A stretch of DNA of 8,254 nucleotides from Elusimicrobiota bacterium (GTDB lineage Bacteria > Elusimicrobiota > Elusimicrobia > Elusimicrobiales > UBA9959): the NCBI GenBank assembly GCA_003500765.1, contig DNQL01000286.1, positions 1 to 8,254 of the forward strand, in the 5' to 3' direction. How positions within the stretch are numbered: the first letter of the stretch is position 1; every line of letters starts with the position of its first letter. The notes under the pieces are model-generated. The model did not search any database. It was not told where the DNA came from and saw only the letters and a program-made list of their open reading frames with translations. The translations under genes and the position numbers were made by a program. Shown in pieces: positions 7,353 through 8,254 of the stretch.

Positions 7353-7358
7353 TCCTTA
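7353..7358 (-). promoter_or_regulatory. Ribosome binding site overlapping the upstream stop codon
   Basis: On the minus strand the sequence TAAGGACCGATG joins the two paralogs. TAA (7358-7356) stops the first gene, AAGGA (from 7357) is the Shine-Dalgarno sequence of the second, and the ATG starts at 7349. A ribosome finishing the first gene would sit on this site, which favours coupled expression at a similar ratio. Confidence 0.7.
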
Positions 7359-8102
7359 GTTCCACTCCACGGATATGTTCTCGGGAACTTCGGGGAGGAC
7401 CAGTTCCTCGGCCATCTTGCTGGTATCGGGGCTGATGTCGCGGAACATGCCGTCGCCGCGCACCGCGTAGGTCTGGAAGCCGCGGGTGGTCTTGATGGGG
7501 CTGGAGAAGCTCCAGTTGAGGTCGGCCTGCATGTAGGCCAGAGGGTTATCCGGGGTGCCGACGTTCATCGGGTCGGAGATCCTTATATCCATATAGTACT
7601 TGAAGCCCCATTTGATGGAGAACCTGGTGGCCTTGGCGGTGAAGTTGGTGATATAGAGGCCCTTGTTCTCCTGGTCGTGGCCGCCGTAGAAGAAGGAGAC
7701 TTCATATTCCACGTCCAGCACGGTCATGCCGTAGAGGTTCTTGGACTTCAGTTCGTACACGACTTTTTTGGGGCCGCGCCAGCCGGTAATATTGTGCCAG
7801 TTGCCCCAGCCGGGCAGCGCGCTGGCGTAGGTGTGGCTCAGGTTGGAGGAGGCCTGTCCGCCGTTGACTATGTTCCAGGCCTGGGCGCCGCCGTTTATGA
7901 TGGCGCCGGCGGCCGCGGGAGCGATCTTGGTCTCCGGGATCACCAGGTTGACGGGGGTTTCGGGGGCCTCGACCTCGCGGACGTTCACGACGGTGTCGGC
8001 TATCGTGAAGTAAGAGGGATCGTTCTCTATATCTTCGGCTCCCAGGAAAGAGAAGGGAGATATCACCAGTATGGCTGACAGGGCTGTTTTGAGGTAGTTC
8101 AT
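7356..8102 (-). CDS. Secreted protein of unknown function, first of a tandem paralog pair
   Basis: A 248-residue exported protein. Residues 1-22 form a signal peptide (MNYLK, then a hydrophobic stretch ending SFLGA before EDIEN). After a linker of about 45 residues, the core begins at about 72: GAQAWNIVNGGQ, YASALPG, NWHNITGWRG, GMTVLD, VSFFYGG, KGLYITNFTAK, ISDPMNVGT, AYMQAD, GFQTYAVRGDG, FRDIS and a terminal VEWN. In the first 39 aligned core residues, 22 are identical to the downstream paralog. The alternating hydrophobic pattern and many Gly/Tyr/Trp residues suggest a beta-sandwich or barrel (inference). It has no cysteines and no enzyme motif that I can recognise. GGAGG at 8109-8113 lies 6 bases before the ATG. 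The pair may form a heteromer or be functional duplicates. Its promoter resembles that of the Fn3-repeat gene. Confidence 0.85.
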   Translation of the reverse strand: MNYLKTALSAILVISPFSFLGAEDIENDPSYFTIADTVVNVREVEAPETPVNLVIPETKIAPAAAGAIINGGAQAWNIVNGGQASSNLSHTYASALPGWGNWHNITGWRGPKKVVYELKSKNLYGMTVLDVEYEVSFFYGGHDQENKGLYITNFTAKATRFSIKWGFKYYMDIRISDPMNVGTPDNPLAYMQADLNWSFSSPIKTTRGFQTYAVRGDGMFRDISPDTSKMAEELVLPEVPENISVEWN

Positions 8103-8136
8103 CGGTTTCCTCCAGTTCGGGGAATCGCTTCCCCTG

Positions 8137-8169
8137 GGTATAGTTTAACCCATCGTTAAAAAACCACAA
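8137..8169 (-). promoter_or_regulatory. Promoter of the secreted paralog pair
   Basis: On the minus strand, TTGTGG (8169-8164) is followed by GTTAAACTATACC. TAAACT (8147-8142) lies 16 bases from the -35 candidate and TATACC (8142-8137) lies 21 bases from it. This is the same geometry as upstream of the Fn3-repeat gene, and GTTAAACTATA (8149-8139) is identical in both. Transcription would start near 8130-8135, leaving a leader of about 30 bases with a good Shine-Dalgarno sequence. Confidence 0.5.
8145..8159. promoter_or_regulatory. Palindrome inside the promoter (candidate operator)
   Basis: TTAAC and GTTAA form perfect 5-base inverted arms around a 5-base spacer, lying between the -35 and -10 candidates of the secreted paralog operon. 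A protein bound here would be placed to block RNA polymerase. On the minus strand, 12 of 15 bases match the palindrome at 3789-3803 between the buk and Fn3-gene promoters. Confidence 0.4.
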
Positions 8170-8175
8170 GGGCGC

Positions 8176-8215
8176 AAGGGCCTATGTCCGGTTGCAGTCA
8201 AAGGACCCATGCCGG
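8176..8215. repeat. Two imperfect tandem copies of a 15-16 base unit
   Basis: AAGGGCCTATGTCCGG (8176-8191) and AAGGACCCATGCCGG (8201-8215) start 25 bases apart and differ at two positions plus one gap. They lie just upstream of the promoter of the secreted paralog operon. Whether this is a regulatory direct repeat or an intergenic repeat family cannot be decided from two copies. Confidence 0.4.
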
Positions 8216-8224
8216 AGTGGGCCC
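8203..8224 (-). other. Short GC-rich hairpin near the right edge
   Basis: In minus-strand RNA, GGGCCCA and UGGGUCC form a 7-pair stem with one G-U pair around an 8-base loop, followed by UUUGAC. The U run is only three long, so this is at best a weak terminator of a gene lying beyond the window. It overlaps the second copy of the tandem repeat at 8176-8215. The remaining bases to 8254 are GC-rich, with CCGGCGCG twice (8233-8240, 8247-8254), and hold no gene that I can support. Confidence 0.3.
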
Positions 8225-8254
8225 GGCGAGCCCCGGCGCGCGGAAGCCGGCGCG

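Noticed and set aside
6738..8078. Long plus-strand open frame (446 codons) antisense to both secreted paralogs
   Set aside because: The translation is low-complexity Gly/Val/Ala/Arg with no domain, while the minus-strand proteins have signal peptides, clear start sites and mutual homology. It is a by-product of high GC.
8145..8159. Rex-type redox operator near the secreted paralog promoter
   Set aside because: Rex sites have GTTAA and TTAAC arms in the opposite order with a different spacing; here the arms read TTAAC then GTTAA.
8184..8254. Plus-strand frame from the ATG at 8184 to the right edge
   Set aside because: Only 23 codons are visible, with poorly spaced AAGGG upstream and an Arg/Pro/Gly composition typical of non-coding GC-rich DNA.

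Overview
The window is GC-rich bacterial chromosome coding for one large modular secreted protein, a short acyl-phosphate metabolism operon, and a pair of related secreted proteins of unknown function. There are no RNA genes, mobile elements or CRISPR arrays. The combination of fibronectin type III repeats capped by a FlgD/secretion-type C-terminal domain, a butyrate kinase/phosphotransbutyrylase pair, and heavy use of the AUA isoleucine codon in otherwise G/C-ending genes suggests an uncultured Gram-negative-type lineage such as Elusimicrobiota. That placement is inference from style, not from a marker gene.

Region 1 (1-3749, minus strand): a 1219-residue exported protein with a signal peptide, about ten Fn3-like repeats, a ZU5-like beta domain and a FlgD-Ig-like C-terminal domain. 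Three bases after its stop codon another gene begins. It is cut by the window edge after 28 codons that read as the start of a signal peptide, so the two probably form an operon.

Region 2 (3750-3935): a divergent intergenic region with one sigma70-like promoter in each direction. The minus-strand promoter sits so close to the ATG that its transcript may be leaderless. An imperfect palindrome lies between the promoters and recurs at the promoter of region 4.

Region 3 (3936-6493, plus strand): buk, ptb and a small SEC-C zinc-motif protein, each preceded by a good Shine-Dalgarno sequence 7 bases from its ATG and separated by 14-21 bases. Ptb converts an acyl-CoA (classically butyryl-CoA) to acyl phosphate, and Buk transfers that phosphate to ADP, giving the free acid and ATP. 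The SEC-C protein has no obvious metabolic role. A strong extended hairpin at 6508-6556 ends this operon and, from the other side, the region 4 operon.

Region 4 (6567-8102, minus strand): two tandem paralogous secreted proteins (248 and 260 residues), 6 bases apart and probably translationally coupled. They share a long beta-rich core with many invariant Gly/Trp/Tyr residues. Their promoter shares an 11-bp sequence and the palindrome with the Fn3 gene promoter, hinting at common control of the surface or secreted proteins. The right edge (8103-8254) holds this promoter, an imperfect tandem repeat and a hairpin, but no gene that I can support.
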